DNA of 34,879 bases from an uncultured Alteromonadales bacterium (GCA_937864365.1 CALMJT010000133.1:1-34879), one strand, 5' to 3'; shown: positions 8,841 to 18,110, numbered from the stretch's first letter. Notes: generated by a model from the sequence alone, not told the origin. Numbers and translations: made by a program.

Positions 8841-8864
8841 AAAGGGCCTTACGGCCCTTTTTTT
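8841..8864 (+). terminator. Rho-independent terminator of rnb
   Basis: Perfect 8-bp stem AAAGGGCC (8841-8848)/GGCCCTTT (8853-8860) with a TTAC loop, continuing into a T-run to 8864. It lies 18 bp after the rnb stop codon. Confidence 0.92.
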
Positions 8865-8971
8865 ATTGTACGGAATAATATCTCTAGTAAACTCCAATTG
8901 GTTTATGCCTAATGAGATCGACGGCCAGATATTAAAGGTACGTTTTTTTAAGTTCTCTATAATTTCAATAA

Positions 8972-9014
8972 AAGAGAACTCTGATTAAATCGTGGATGAG
9001 TTAATCAGAGCGTC
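8972..9014 (+). repeat. Solo last hairpin of the 159-bp repeat
   Basis: CTCTGATTAA (8979-8988) and TTAATCAGAG (9001-9010) enclose AATCGTGGATGAG-like sequence and match the fifth hairpin of the repeat family. The rest of the element is missing or unrecognisable. A diverged left end (AGTAAACTCCAATTGG, about 8886-8901) may survive upstream. It ends 40 bp before the SDR gene start. Confidence 0.75.
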
Positions 9015-9053
9015 CAAACGTCTGCCAGTACTATTCAATAAACGAGACCTGCC

Positions 9054-10109
9054 ATGACACACATTAATAATAACAGCCCTATTCTTGTCACTGGCGCTAC
9101 CGGATATGTTGCCGGGCATCTAGTAAAAAAACTACTAGCAAAAGGACACACCGTTCATGCAGCCGTTAGAGATCCAGAAAACCTAGAGAAGCTTAAATAC
9201 CTTAACGAAATTGCCGCACAAACCAGCGGCAACATTGTGTATTTTAAAGCAGATTTATTAAAGCCGGGATCTTATGCTCAGGCTATGAAAGGCTGCGAAC
9301 TGGTGTATCACACAGCCTCGCCTTTTATGTTGAAAGTTAACAATCCCAAACGGGATCTTATCGAACCGGCATTATTAGGAACACGTAATGTTTTAGAAGA
9401 AGCCAATTACACAGAAAGTGTAAAACGCGTTGTTGTTACCAGCAGTTGCGCGGCTATTTACGGTGATAATATCGATTTACAAACCATTCCCAACAAAACA
9501 CTCACCGAAGAACATTGGAATACCACGGCATCAGAATCTCATAATCCTTACGCCTACTCAAAAACACTGGCAGAGCGAGAAGCGTGGAAAATTGCCAAGG
9601 CTCAATCGCGCTGGGATTTGATAACCGTTAATCCGTCGTTAGTTATTGGCCCAGGAATAAATCCGAATGCCACTTCAGAAAGTTTTAATATCATCAAACA
9701 ACTGGGTGCCGGTAAATTAAAATCCGGTGCGCCCAAGTGGGGTTTGGGTTTGATCGACGTTAGAGATGTTGCCGAAATTCACCTTCAAGCCGGCTTCACG
9801 CCATCAGCTCATGGACGTTACATCGCTTGCGCCTACAGCACCGACACCTACGCCATGACACGATTATTACTGGAGAAATACGGTACACGTTATCCAATTC
9901 CAAAATCGTGTTTACCAAAATGGTTATTATGGTTAGTTGGGCCACTGGTGGATAACACATTAACGCGAGAAATGATCAGTAAAAATGTAGATTATCCTTG
10001 GCAGGCGGATAACAGCAAGGCTACAAAGGCTTTTAACATGAATTATCGCGATCTAAAAACATCGCTGGAAGAATTTTTTCAACAAGCCATTGATAGTAAG
10101 CTTTTCTGA
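9054..10109 (+). CDS. NAD(P)-dependent epimerase/reductase, extended SDR (dihydroflavonol reductase-like)
   Basis: A 351-residue Rossmann-fold oxidoreductase. The nucleotide-binding glycine motif is TGATGYVAGH (residues 13-22), the active-site Tyr-Lys pair is Y166 and K170 in YAYSK, and the catalytic Ser lies in VVVTSSCAA. The overall plan (HTASPF, LIEPALLGTRNVLEEA, VNPSLVIGPG) matches the DFR-like branch that reduces ketones or aldehydes. The substrate cannot be told from the sequence. It stands alone, between a solo repeat hairpin upstream and a full repeat copy downstream, with only a weak ribosome-binding site. Confidence 0.88.
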   Translation: MTHINNNSPILVTGATGYVAGHLVKKLLAKGHTVHAAVRDPENLEKLKYLNEIAAQTSGNIVYFKADLLKPGSYAQAMKGCELVYHTASPFMLKVNNPKRDLIEPALLGTRNVLEEANYTESVKRVVVTSSCAAIYGDNIDLQTIPNKTLTEEHWNTTASESHNPYAYSKTLAEREAWKIAKAQSRWDLITVNPSLVIGPGINPNATSESFNIIKQLGAGKLKSGAPKWGLGLIDVRDVAEIHLQAGFTPSAHGRYIACAYSTDTYAMTRLLLEKYGTRYPIPKSCLPKWLLWLVGPLVDNTLTREMISKNVDYPWQADNSKATKAFNMNYRDLKTSLEEFFQQAIDSKLF

Positions 10110-10181
10110 GGGTATGAAATTGCTATTAAACCGGATTTATCATCCTCGCAAGGCAGTGTTGTAAATCAAGCTCTAACAATA

Positions 10182-10338
10182 TTATGGAAACTCTGATTAA
10201 CCTAGAGTTTCCCACGACACAAGCATGTATCGTCAATTTTAAGAACGGTAGGTGATTGAAATTGTAAAGATATTGGAAATCGCACTGTCAATTTCTGTCG
10301 TCGGATCAAATCATGGATGAGTTAATCAGAGGCTCTCT
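10182..10338 (+). repeat. 159-bp multi-hairpin repeat, moderately diverged
   Basis: Begins TATGGAAACTCTGATTAAC and ends GTTAATCAGAGGCTCTC. The first hairpin (GAAACTCT/AGAGTTTC) is intact. The second is GACACA/TGTATC with one mismatch. The left arm of the last hairpin is damaged (GTCGGATCAAA) while the right arm is conserved. It lies between the SDR gene and the convergent kinase gene. Confidence 0.88.
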
Positions 10339-10359
10339 TAAATATATTGCGTATAAAAC

Positions 10360-11076
10360 CTACATAGGCAAATACAACGAAAATAATCCGCCGCTGAGCA
10401 TTTCGCTGTTGGTTAATTTAATATAGCCAGCACTCCCATTGTGACGGTGCATAGCGGCAATTTTCTCGGCAAAATAAATCCCTAAATGGGTACGATCAAG
10501 AGAATCCTTTTCGAAAATGTTTTCACGATCACTGTGCAATAGCTTTTCGGGAAATCCTGAACCGTTATCGGCAACGTAAATGTGCAAATAGCCTTGAATG
10601 GCTTCGGCGCCAACCAAAATTTCATTTTTTGTGTATCGACATGCATTGATCAGTGCATCGTTGATAATACTTGCCACCAGATCAACATCTAAAAAACCTG
10701 TTAAATCTGCTTCGCACACTATTTGAGCGTGTATGTTTTCGGAATCAATTAAATTTTGATTTCTAAGAACTTGTTCCTCTAATAATTCAGCAATAAAGCA
10801 ATTATCAATGTGTATTGGTAAGCGATTATGCTGCAACCGATACACTGACAATATTTTCACCAAATCTACATTAATTCTTGAGGCTTCGTATTGCACGGTT
10901 GCGAGTTGTTTTTTTAACTCCACGGGTAATGTCTGCTTATCGTAAGAAAAAATTTCATCTAACGACGCCATCAACATTCCCATGGAATTTTTCATATCAT
11001 GCACACTGACTGCAAGCGCTAATGAAAAATCTGCCTCTGTGCTGGCATCAGCGTTGGCCTTTACATTCATAGTCAT
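10360..11076 (-). CDS. Soluble sensor histidine kinase
   Basis: A 238-residue kinase with no membrane segment or recognisable sensor domain. The phospho-accepting His is H26 in SVHDMKNSMG, a HisKA variant with HDMKN rather than HELRT. The ATP-binding domain follows with an N box (NDALINACRY), a G1 box (VADNGSGFP) and a shortened G2 region (LGIYFAEKIAAMH). Its start overlaps the stop of the upstream response regulator by one base (TAATG), so the two are translationally coupled and probably act as partners. ATG codons at residues 1 and 3 are both possible starts. Input signal and output are unknown. Confidence 0.85.
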   Translation of the reverse strand: MTMNVKANADASTEADFSLALAVSVHDMKNSMGMLMASLDEIFSYDKQTLPVELKKQLATVQYEASRINVDLVKILSVYRLQHNRLPIHIDNCFIAELLEEQVLRNQNLIDSENIHAQIVCEADLTGFLDVDLVASIINDALINACRYTKNEILVGAEAIQGYLHIYVADNGSGFPEKLLHSDRENIFEKDSLDRTHLGIYFAEKIAAMHRHNGSAGYIKLTNSEMLSGGLFSLYLPM

Positions 11077-12722
11077 TAAACCGGTTTTTTATCGAATAAA
11101 CGTAACTGATGAATTTCGTTTTCTAAGGCTCTTAAGCGATCAAATTGAGCGTCAGATTTAGAGATCCGAGTTCTAACTTTAGATAACGATTTTTCAATAT
11201 CTTCTACGTATTCTTGACGCACACCATGATGCTTTACATCTTCAACCATAACCTGAATTAGGTTGAGATTTACACCGATGTGATTGGGTGATAAACGTCG
11301 AGCTTGCAAAAATTGTTGAATAGCAGTGGGATATTCTTTAGCTTGATAAGCTTCGATGCCGCGACGGTTAATTTCAGCGATGTAGCGAGTATTTTTCTTG
11401 CTAACAGGATCATCCAACAAGTCATCAATTTTTGCGAGAGCGTCGTCGTCTTTCGCGTATTTTTTCACAAGAAAATTAAGTTTCTCAGTTGCTTTTTGTT
11501 TTTCAGAAGTTGCTTTTAACGCCCGAACATACTCAAGTTCAAAGTCTAGTGAAACATCTTCTTCTGCCACTGTTGCAATTAACATTTCAGACTCTTGAAC
11601 CAAATTATTTGCCTCAGTCATCTTATTTTGGGCGCTATTTAATTGTGCTAACACACAATTGGTAGTGGCGTGTTGAAGATTATCAATTTTTAATTGACCG
11701 ATTTTATTCATTAAATATTTTTGCGAATCTTCACAAAAATCTTCGCTAGATTCTGTTACTTGTTGTGCGTATTTCACCGCATTTTGAGAATACAAAACAA
11801 ATTGATTTAAATCTGAATAAACCGAATTTTGCGCTAATCGCACCACGCGTTTACCCGTTTGAGCGGCAACCAGATAATCATGATTGTCGGATGCAACCTC
11901 TAATAATTTATGCTGCCGCAATAACGCCAGTGGTGATATCTGTACAGCTTTTTGCAAAACTTCTTGTTGCTTAAGAAATTGCTCTTGCGATTCATAAAGG
12001 TTGGATAAAAAATCGTAACCTCGCATAAAGAAAGGATTGACCTGTAAAAAATCGCCAATCTTTTTCTCGGCGATATCACCCTCACCTTTGGCCATATTCA
12101 CTTTACTTAAGCCTAATATGGCCCAGTCTAACTCTCTTTGCGCCAACACGGATTGGTAGAGATGATGAGCCTCATCTAAATCTCCAGCGTTGATTAAAGC
12201 TTCACCCAACATTTTTTGGCAAATGGGCGAATACGGGCCTTTTTTGCGAATATGTTCCTTACAAAACTCAATGACCGCTGACGAATCTTCCGACTCAAGC
12301 GCTTGATACAACGGCGATAGCAAAAATCGTTGCTGTAATATTTTACTGAGCCGTTGTTGCAGGCTCTTGGCGGTAACGGGCTTAGTAAGGTACGCGTCAG
12401 GCTCAACATCGGCTGCGGCTAAGACAACATTTTTGGTATTTTCGGCCGAGACCAGCATAAAAGCCTGCTGATGATGCAGAATTTTATGAAAACGCAGGGC
12501 CTCCAACACTTGCAAACCGGTTTTCCCGGCACCTAAATTGTAATCGGCGATAATCGCTTTGTAGTTACGTGAACGGCACATACGAATAGCGCTTTCGCCG
12601 GTATTTGCGGTATCAATTTGGGCAGCGCCCATACTATCGAGCATGCGCATTACGGCAAAACGAAATCCTTCGAAATCGTCAACGATAAGTATGTCTAGCG
12701 GACCGTCTGAAACTAATGGCAT
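11076..12722 (-). CDS. Response regulator receiver domain fused to TPR repeats
   Basis: A CheY-like receiver domain at the N-terminus (acid pair in ILIVDDFEGF, phospho-acceptor Asp in KAIIADYNLG, Lys in DAYLTKPV) is followed by some 400 residues of helical tetratricopeptide repeats, for example LGEALINAGDLDEAHHLYQSVL and GIEAYQAKEYPTAIQQFLQARRL. There is no DNA-binding or enzymatic output domain, so output is probably by protein-protein contact. It is the first gene of an operon with the kinase at 10360. The frame opens with TTG at 12740; I prefer the ATG at 12722 (548 residues), though neither has a good ribosome-binding site. It is divergent from cmoA. Confidence 0.88.
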   Translation of the reverse strand: MPLVSDGPLDILIVDDFEGFRFAVMRMLDSMGAAQIDTANTGESAIRMCRSRNYKAIIADYNLGAGKTGLQVLEALRFHKILHHQQAFMLVSAENTKNVVLAAADVEPDAYLTKPVTAKSLQQRLSKILQQRFLLSPLYQALESEDSSAVIEFCKEHIRKKGPYSPICQKMLGEALINAGDLDEAHHLYQSVLAQRELDWAILGLSKVNMAKGEGDIAEKKIGDFLQVNPFFMRGYDFLSNLYESQEQFLKQQEVLQKAVQISPLALLRQHKLLEVASDNHDYLVAAQTGKRVVRLAQNSVYSDLNQFVLYSQNAVKYAQQVTESSEDFCEDSQKYLMNKIGQLKIDNLQHATTNCVLAQLNSAQNKMTEANNLVQESEMLIATVAEEDVSLDFELEYVRALKATSEKQKATEKLNFLVKKYAKDDDALAKIDDLLDDPVSKKNTRYIAEINRRGIEAYQAKEYPTAIQQFLQARRLSPNHIGVNLNLIQVMVEDVKHHGVRQEYVEDIEKSLSKVRTRISKSDAQFDRLRALENEIHQLRLFDKKPV

Positions 12723-12900
12723 ATCATCAACTGGGCACAAGAAAACAAGCTTCAGTACAAGTTTAGTCGCGAGTTAACCATTCGGCGCAATTCCTCGACG
12801 TAATAATGACAACAGGTTCACAACGCACTGGCGGCGCTGGGTTGAAAACATTAGAATCCCTGCCTCTTATCATCATGGCAGTCTCGCTAGAATCGAACCA

Positions 12901-13671
12901 ATGGCAAACGATCAACCACAAGATACCAACGACGCAATCAATAAAGACACGGTTTTCGCCAATCCTATGGCGGCGATCGACCGGTTTGCATTCAACAAGG
13001 CCGTTGTTGACGTGTTTCCTGATATGATCAAACGCTCTGTGCCGGGCTATTTAACGATTATTGGCATGATTGGCGATCTCACCAATCGCTACGTACAAGC
13101 TAATTCTAATTGTTACGATTTGGGCTGCTCTTTAGCGGCTGCAACGCTCGCCATGCGGCAGAATATTGGTGAATCAGGCTGTGAAATTATCGCTGTCGAT
13201 AATTCACAAGCAATGATTGAGCGCGCGCAAAAAGTAATGGATCGAGACCACAGCGCAACTCCGGTTGCATTAGTGTGCGATGATATCAATAACATCGACA
13301 TCAAAAATGCGTCTATTGTTGTTTTGAATTTCACCTTGCAGTTTATTCCGGTAGAGCAACGCGATCAGTTGCTCGCTAATATTTATCAAGGTTTAAATCC
13401 CGGTGGCGTATTAATTTTATCGGAAAAAATTGCTTTTGAAGATCAGCGTCACAATCAATTAATGATTGATTTGTACCACGATTTTAAACGCGCCAATGGT
13501 TACAGTGATTTAGAAATTTCTCAAAAACGCGAAGCACTCGAAAATGTATTAATTCCTGAAACCTTAACCCAGCATCGCAGCCGTCTTAAAAACTCCGGTT
13601 TTGATGATGCAGATGTGTGGTTTCAATGTTTTAACTTCGCCTCCATGATCGCGCAAAAGACCACTTATTAA
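12901..13671 (+). CDS. cmoA: Carboxy-S-adenosyl-L-methionine synthase CmoA
   Basis: Makes carboxy-S-adenosyl-methionine from SAM and prephenate, the donor for cmo5U34 wobble modification of tRNA. Its 256 residues fit the family. Landmarks are the N-terminal KDTVFANP and [12 protein letters not shown], the SAM-binding [13 protein letters not shown], and the later [10 protein letters not shown] and LSEKIAFED. It is followed by cmoB after 9 bp, a standard operon. The ATG at 12901 has no clear ribosome-binding site. The divergent neighbour is the RR-TPR gene. Confidence 0.95.
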   Translation: MANDQPQDTNDAINKDTVFANPMAAIDRFAFNKAVVDVFPDMIKRSVPGYLTIIGMIGDLTNRYVQANSNCYDLGCSLAAATLAMRQNIGESGCEIIAVDNSQAMIERAQKVMDRDHSATPVALVCDDINNIDIKNASIVVLNFTLQFIPVEQRDQLLANIYQGLNPGGVLILSEKIAFEDQRHNQLMIDLYHDFKRANGYSDLEISQKREALENVLIPETLTQHRSRLKNSGFDDADVWFQCFNFASMIAQKTTY

Positions 13672-13680
13672 ATACAACTC

Positions 13681-14652
13681 ATGTTTGAACACTACCAAGA
13701 TTTAATTACCGATCTGCAAAATACCGATCTACAGCCCTGGGCTGACGTAATGCCCGAGCAAATCGCCAGCGGTTTGAGTGAACAGCGCTTTGGTGATCTC
13801 GCCGGATGGAAAAAGGCTCTGTACGCATTACCCAAAGTCAGCAGCACATTTATTGATTTAAAAAATGGCGTTTTTATTGGGGAAAACGGTGATTGCTCAC
13901 CGCAAATTCAACAAGAAATACACGACCGTTTAGCCGATTTAATTCCTTGGCGCAAAGGCCCATTTCACATCCATGGTACACACATAGATACCGAATGGCG
14001 TTCGGATTGGAAATGGGATCGAGTACTGCCACATATATTACCGTTAAAAAATAAAACGGTGTTGGATGTAGGCTGCGGTAGCGGTTATCACTGCTGGCGA
14101 ATGTATGGCGAAGGTGCAAAGCGCGTAATTGGTATTGATCCATCTCCGCGATTTGTGGTGCAGTTTGAAATGATCAAGCATTTTATTGGCAAGGTGCCGG
14201 TGCACGTATTGCCGATTCCTATGGAGGCTGTACCGAGCGAATTAAATGCCTTTGATACCGTATTCAGTATGGGGGTTTTGTACCATCGCCGATCACCCTT
14301 CGATCATATCAAAGAATTGCGAGACACCTTAAAAACCGGCGGGCAATTAGTGTTAGAAACCTTAGTGGTTGATGGCGAATTCGGTTATAGCCTTGTTCCC
14401 GAAAAACGCTACGCCATGATGAATAATGTGTGGTTTATTCCTACACCAGAGACGCTAGCCGCTTGGCTGAAGAAAATGGGGTTTAAATCGATAGAACTGG
14501 TGGATTTAAATGAAACCAGTTTTGAAGAGCAACACCAAACCGAGTGGATGAAATTCCATTCTTTGGAACAGTTTTTAGACCCGAATGATCACAGCAAAAC
14601 CGCTGAAGGTTATCCGCGCCCCAAAAGAGCGGTTTTTACGGCAATTAAATAG
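13681..14652 (+). CDS. cmoB: tRNA U34 carboxymethyltransferase CmoB
   Basis: Transfers the carboxymethyl group from CmoA's product onto 5-hydroxyuridine 34 of tRNA, giving cmo5U. It has 323 residues, the usual length. The N-terminal part is typical (GDLAGWKKAL, PWRKGPF, DTEWRSDWKWDR), followed by the methyltransferase motif VLDVGCGSGYHCWRM and the hallmark SMGVLYHRRSP. It sits 9 bp after cmoA and is probably co-transcribed. The downstream hairpins at 14704-14774 probably end the transcript. Confidence 0.96.
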   Translation: MFEHYQDLITDLQNTDLQPWADVMPEQIASGLSEQRFGDLAGWKKALYALPKVSSTFIDLKNGVFIGENGDCSPQIQQEIHDRLADLIPWRKGPFHIHGTHIDTEWRSDWKWDRVLPHILPLKNKTVLDVGCGSGYHCWRMYGEGAKRVIGIDPSPRFVVQFEMIKHFIGKVPVHVLPIPMEAVPSELNAFDTVFSMGVLYHRRSPFDHIKELRDTLKTGGQLVLETLVVDGEFGYSLVPEKRYAMMNNVWFIPTPETLAAWLKKMGFKSIELVDLNETSFEEQHQTEWMKFHSLEQFLDPNDHSKTAEGYPRPKRAVFTAIK

Positions 14653-14703
14653 CCTTAAAGAACTCTGGATTAGTCAAAATCGTCTTAACAAATTTTATAT
14701 AAG

Positions 14704-14774
14704 AACCTCCAATTAACTTATTGGAGGTTTGAACTCTCAATGCTTTTTATAGGAATCGTTAAGCATTGAGAGTT
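14704..14774. terminator. Two consecutive hairpins between convergent cmoB and DUF885 gene
   Basis: The first is a perfect 10-bp stem AACCTCCAAT (14704-14713)/ATTGGAGGTT (14720-14729). The second is a perfect 12-bp stem AACTCTCAATGC (14732-14743)/GCATTGAGAGTT (14763-14774), followed by TTTTC on the plus strand. They probably act as a bidirectional terminator. The first has the same AATTAACTT core as hairpin 1 of the repeat family, and the loop of the second contains TATAGGAA, so this may be a repeat remnant. Confidence 0.65.
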
Positions 14775-14800
14775 TTCATGTTAAAAATTAAGAATAAAAC

Positions 14801-16693
14801 CTAGGCTTTTTTCTTAGTTTCAATCCATGTATCAACAATGTGCTCAAGTACCGATAAAGGTACTGCACCACCACCTAAAACAACGTCGTGGAAGTCTTTA
14901 ATATCAAATTTATCGCCAAGTTCTGATTCAGCTTTGGCTCTAAGTTCTTGAATTTTCAACATACCAATTTTATAACTGGTGGCCTGTCCGGGAATAACCA
15001 AGTAGCGACGAACTTCCGATACGGCTTGAGCATCGGTAATAGCAGAGTTTGCCTTGAAATAATCAATGGCTTGTTGCTCTGTCCAGCCTTTTGCGTGTAA
15101 TCCGGTATCAACAACCAATCGAATAGCGCGCCACATTTCTGAGCCAATACGGCCAAAATTAGACAAGGCATCGGCGTAGGTGCCGGGCATTTCGGTGGCT
15201 AATTTCTCAGAGTACAGTGCCCAGCCTTCGGTGTAGGCGGTAAAGCCAGTTTGAGTTCTAAACACTGGAATATCGGTAAGCTCTTGGGCAATGGCAATTT
15301 GCATATGATGGCCCGGTAAGCCTTCGTGATAAGCAATAACTTCAAGCTCGCGTTTTGGCATTGCCGTCATATCGGATAAATGCGCGTAATAAACACCTGG
15401 GCGGCTACCGTCTGGCGTTGGCGGGAAATAATGCTGAGCAGCACCGTCTTTTTCGCGGAAGGATTCCACACGTTTTACTACCATATCGGCTTTTGGCAGA
15501 ATGCCAAAGTATTCTGGCAGTAACGATTTTATGTTGTCGATGGCAGCGGTTGCGTCGTCTAGATAACCTTGGCGACCTTCATCTGTGTTTGGGTAATAAA
15601 GTCGTTCGTCGTCTTTGTTGGTGCGAAGAAATACAAAGAATTCGGCAAGAGAACCTTCAAAGCCAAATTCAGTTTTAACTTGTTCCATTTCTCCACGTAA
15701 ACGTGCAACTTCTTTCAAGCCAATTTCGTGAATTTCATCAGACGTTAGATTGGTGGTTGTTTGGTTGGCCAATCGCTCGTTGTAGTAGGCTTTACCATTG
15801 GGTAATGCACCAACACCGTGGGCCTTTTCGCTGGCATTCACTCGATCTTTTTTCTGCCACGCAATTAAACGCTCGTAGGCAGGTTTAAAATCGTTGATCA
15901 GGTGTTGTTTGGCTTTTTCGGTTAATGAATCGGCAGTTTTTTGATCAATTTTTCCGTCTTCTAACAATTTATTAATGTTTGATTTAGCACTCGCCCAAAC
16001 ATCACTATCTTCGCCTTCGGTGAAAGGTGCGCCGGTAATAATCGCGGTAGATTCTTCAATAACAGCATCAAAGGCAAAATACGGTGGACGAACGCCTTTT
16101 TTCGCGACCTTCATTGAAAAATCGACTAGCTGATTTAACGCACGACCCGTTTCTTTTATTCGCGATACGTAGTTTTCCATATCTTCTTGCGATTGAACGG
16201 ACTGGAAAGAAATCAAAATTTGCGGAAACAATGTATGAATGGCATTCATCTGTTCAAAGACATAGCTGTTGTCTGAAAACTTATCTTGAGCTAGGTTTTG
16301 CTCGGCTTGATACACCCAAATATCGTAAGAAACCTTGGCATCTGAACTTAATTTGTTGTAATCAAAGCTTGATTTAAGCTCAGCCAGATTGGCTTTGACT
16401 AGCTCTAGATTTTCTTCGAAAGCGGCCTCAGAGAAATCGTCGATCTCGCCTTGCCTTTCAGAGCGGCCTAAAAAGGTCAATCCAATTGGGCTACGGAGTA
16501 TATTTTGCTCGAATTTTTCATCAAACCAAGCGTTAAGACGCTCACTCTCTTTTTTAATGACTTCGGCGTCATAAATTTGCGCTACTGCGGAACTGCTGTA
16601 ATCGGTAGCGGCACTCTTATCGGGTGCGCCAGCACCTAGGGTGCAACCCATGAGAGATAACGTGGTTAACGCTGCTAATACACTGTATCGCAT
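14801..16693 (-). CDS. DUF885 family lipoprotein, putative metallopeptidase
   Basis: A 630-residue secreted lipoprotein. The signal sequence MRYSVLAALTTLSLMGC ends in a lipobox with Cys 17, so it is lipid-anchored in the envelope. The body is a DUF885 protein with the zinc-type motif AYHEGLPGHHMQ around residue 455 and a downstream TAYTEGWALYSE that could supply the third ligand. Relatives are annotated as putative dipeptidases; the substrate is unproven. The frame extends 11 codons upstream, but ATG 16693 has AGGA 6 bases before it and yields a proper signal peptide. It is a single gene, convergent with cmoB. Confidence 0.9.
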   Translation of the reverse strand: MRYSVLAALTTLSLMGCTLGAGAPDKSAATDYSSSAVAQIYDAEVIKKESERLNAWFDEKFEQNILRSPIGLTFLGRSERQGEIDDFSEAAFEENLELVKANLAELKSSFDYNKLSSDAKVSYDIWVYQAEQNLAQDKFSDNSYVFEQMNAIHTLFPQILISFQSVQSQEDMENYVSRIKETGRALNQLVDFSMKVAKKGVRPPYFAFDAVIEESTAIITGAPFTEGEDSDVWASAKSNINKLLEDGKIDQKTADSLTEKAKQHLINDFKPAYERLIAWQKKDRVNASEKAHGVGALPNGKAYYNERLANQTTTNLTSDEIHEIGLKEVARLRGEMEQVKTEFGFEGSLAEFFVFLRTNKDDERLYYPNTDEGRQGYLDDATAAIDNIKSLLPEYFGILPKADMVVKRVESFREKDGAAQHYFPPTPDGSRPGVYYAHLSDMTAMPKRELEVIAYHEGLPGHHMQIAIAQELTDIPVFRTQTGFTAYTEGWALYSEKLATEMPGTYADALSNFGRIGSEMWRAIRLVVDTGLHAKGWTEQQAIDYFKANSAITDAQAVSEVRRYLVIPGQATSYKIGMLKIQELRAKAESELGDKFDIKDFHDVVLGGGAVPLSVLEHIVDTWIETKKKA

Positions 16694-16888
16694 AAAATTT
16701 CCTATATTTTTTTGTCTGAACAGCACTTTATTGGAGAAAACTGAATCAATCAGAACCTCTTGCCGTGCTTTACAATAATCAATTGTTGTCGCTTGCGACT
16801 ACCAAGACGAGTTATCTTGCGATTAGCCCAAATTACGGGCCAATACTAAGTAACATAACGCGCCATAAAAAATAGATACCTACAGATT
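16694..16888. other. Upstream region of the DUF885 lipoprotein gene
   Basis: Holds the presumptive promoter of the minus-strand lipoprotein gene. A short palindrome GTCGCTTGCGAC is visible near 16790-16800. No ORF or clear promoter boxes are seen. Confidence 0.35.
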
Positions 16889-17048
16889 TAAAGAAAGCTC
16901 TGATTAACTCAGAGATTCCAGCGATACAAAAATCCGTCGCCCATACCAAGAACTGTAAGCAACTGAAACCACGAAGTAATTGGAAATCGTACTTTCAATG
17001 TCTATCTTCTGCTTGAATCACGGATGATTTTATTAAAACCACCGCTAT
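16889..17048 (+). repeat. 159-bp multi-hairpin repeat, strongly diverged
   Basis: The block order of the family is retained: a CTCTGA/TCAGAG first hairpin (16899-16915), GCGA/TCGC second hairpin, TTGGAAATCG, TCAATGTCT, then a decayed last hairpin (TTGAATCACGGATGATTTTATTA). It lies in the gene-poor region before the SPOR-like gene. Confidence 0.7.
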
Positions 17049-17110
17049 GACGAGAGTTTGAGAGAAATGGTTTATTCTAATAACATTAATTTACAATACT
17101 TTTTTGCCGC

Positions 17111-17178
17111 TATGACTTTGTGAAAACTGTGACTTTGTGAAAATTGCGACTTTGCGAAAACTGTGACTTTGTGAAAAT
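17111..17178 (+). repeat. Four tandem 17-bp units (TGTGACTTTGTGAAAAC)
   Basis: Units at 17111-17127, 17128-17144, 17145-17161 and 17162-17178 differ at only a few positions (TAT/TGT/TGC start, GTG/GCG in the middle, final C/T). The length is exactly 4 x 17 bp. It is non-coding and lies between two diverged repeat copies. Confidence 0.9.
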
Positions 17179-17323
17179 AATGCACATAAGAGTGCGTAGA
17201 AATGACAATTTGGCAATAGAGATTTATATAAGCGCCTAATTTTTCCCACCTTCAGATGCGTATCATGAATAGTGTTTCTGTTTATTTTGGCTCAAATAAC
17301 GTACTGCAAACCTTTGAACGTAT

Positions 17324-17452
17324 TCTATGAGCAACTCCGATTAATCCCGAGTTTCAGCGGCACGCGAATGCATTGCCCATTCTTAGAATTGTAGGTAACT
17401 ACAATTACCATGATCGAATCTTGGAGGCGTTAACCAGAAACACCCATAGAAC
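17324..17452 (+). repeat. 159-bp multi-hairpin repeat, diverged and internally deleted
   Basis: Starts CTATGAGCAACTCCGATTAATC with a first hairpin AACTC/GAGTT, continues with GCGGCACGCGAATGC (second hairpin region) and TTCTTAGAATTGTAGGTAA, and ends TTAACCAGAAACACCCATAGA. It is about 30 bp shorter than the family because the GAAATTG/CAATTTC block is largely lost. Confidence 0.6.
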
Positions 17453-17630
17453 TTGTAAGCCCGTTATTGAATTTCGGCACTGGAATTAAATGATCAACGC
17501 AATAAAGAAGATTTTATGTTTTTAGCAGAGCAGAAAATATTCCTCTCCTAAATTATGCATTTGATAGGTAATCAACACTTGCAACTCATTATTTTTAGCT
17601 GCATTTAAAAATGAGAAAGGAATAAATAAT

Positions 17631-18110
17631 TTATGGATAAATATCGGGCTTTAAATACGACTCTAATCCCGTTTGTGGAAGAACTTGAAATTGCTTGAGC
17701 TTTTCCAAGCGTTCAGTCAGATTTTCGCAGGGTTTCATGTTAACGGCTTTTAGCTTTAGTACATAAGCACCTAGGCTGTTAAAAATCTCGTAATCGTCGA
17801 TATGATTACTGGCAAATTGCCAATTAGGATAAACGCCGTAATAGACGGCCTCTAACCCATTGCTTTTAGTACGGCAATATAAGGGTAGATTCGGAACGGT
17901 TTTAATAAATAAGCTTGCTTTTTCTGGACTTTCAAAGGCCGCTAATTGAATGGTATAGACTTCATCATAATAAGAGGCGTGTGCGCTGAAACTCAATAAG
18001 GTTGCAATCATGCATAAAAAGATTAAAACCGATTTTTTTGCCCGTTCAGACAAAGGTAACCACCAAGACCTGAATCTGCGGTGATTAAAAATCGGATTTT
18101 TATCAAACAT
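17631..18110 (-). CDS. Small exported protein with SPOR-like domain
   Basis: A 159-residue protein with a positively charged N-terminus and a hydrophobic segment (VLIFLCMIATLLSFSAHA), probably a cleaved signal. The mature part starts YTIQLAAFESPEKASLFI and continues with YYGVYPNWQFASNHI and LGAYVLKL, the beta-alpha-beta pattern of SPOR domains that bind denuded peptidoglycan at division sites. Sequence identity to known members is low, so this is a fold-level call. The frame opens with TTG at 18158, but ATG 18110 has GGGAAGGG immediately upstream and is preferred. It stands alone in a repeat-rich region and may act in cell-wall or septum functions. Confidence 0.65.
   Translation of the reverse strand: MFDKNPIFNHRRFRSWWLPLSERAKKSVLIFLCMIATLLSFSAHASYYDEVYTIQLAAFESPEKASLFIKTVPNLPLYCRTKSNGLEAVYYGVYPNWQFASNHIDDYEIFNSLGAYVLKLKAVNMKPCENLTERLEKLKQFQVLPQTGLESYLKPDIYP

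Noticed and set aside
16889-17048. tRNA or small structured RNA
   Set aside because: The folding pattern is explained by a decayed copy of the 159-bp repeat; there is no cloverleaf.
17111-17178. Possible CRISPR array
   Set aside because: Units are contiguous without spacers and no cas genes are near.
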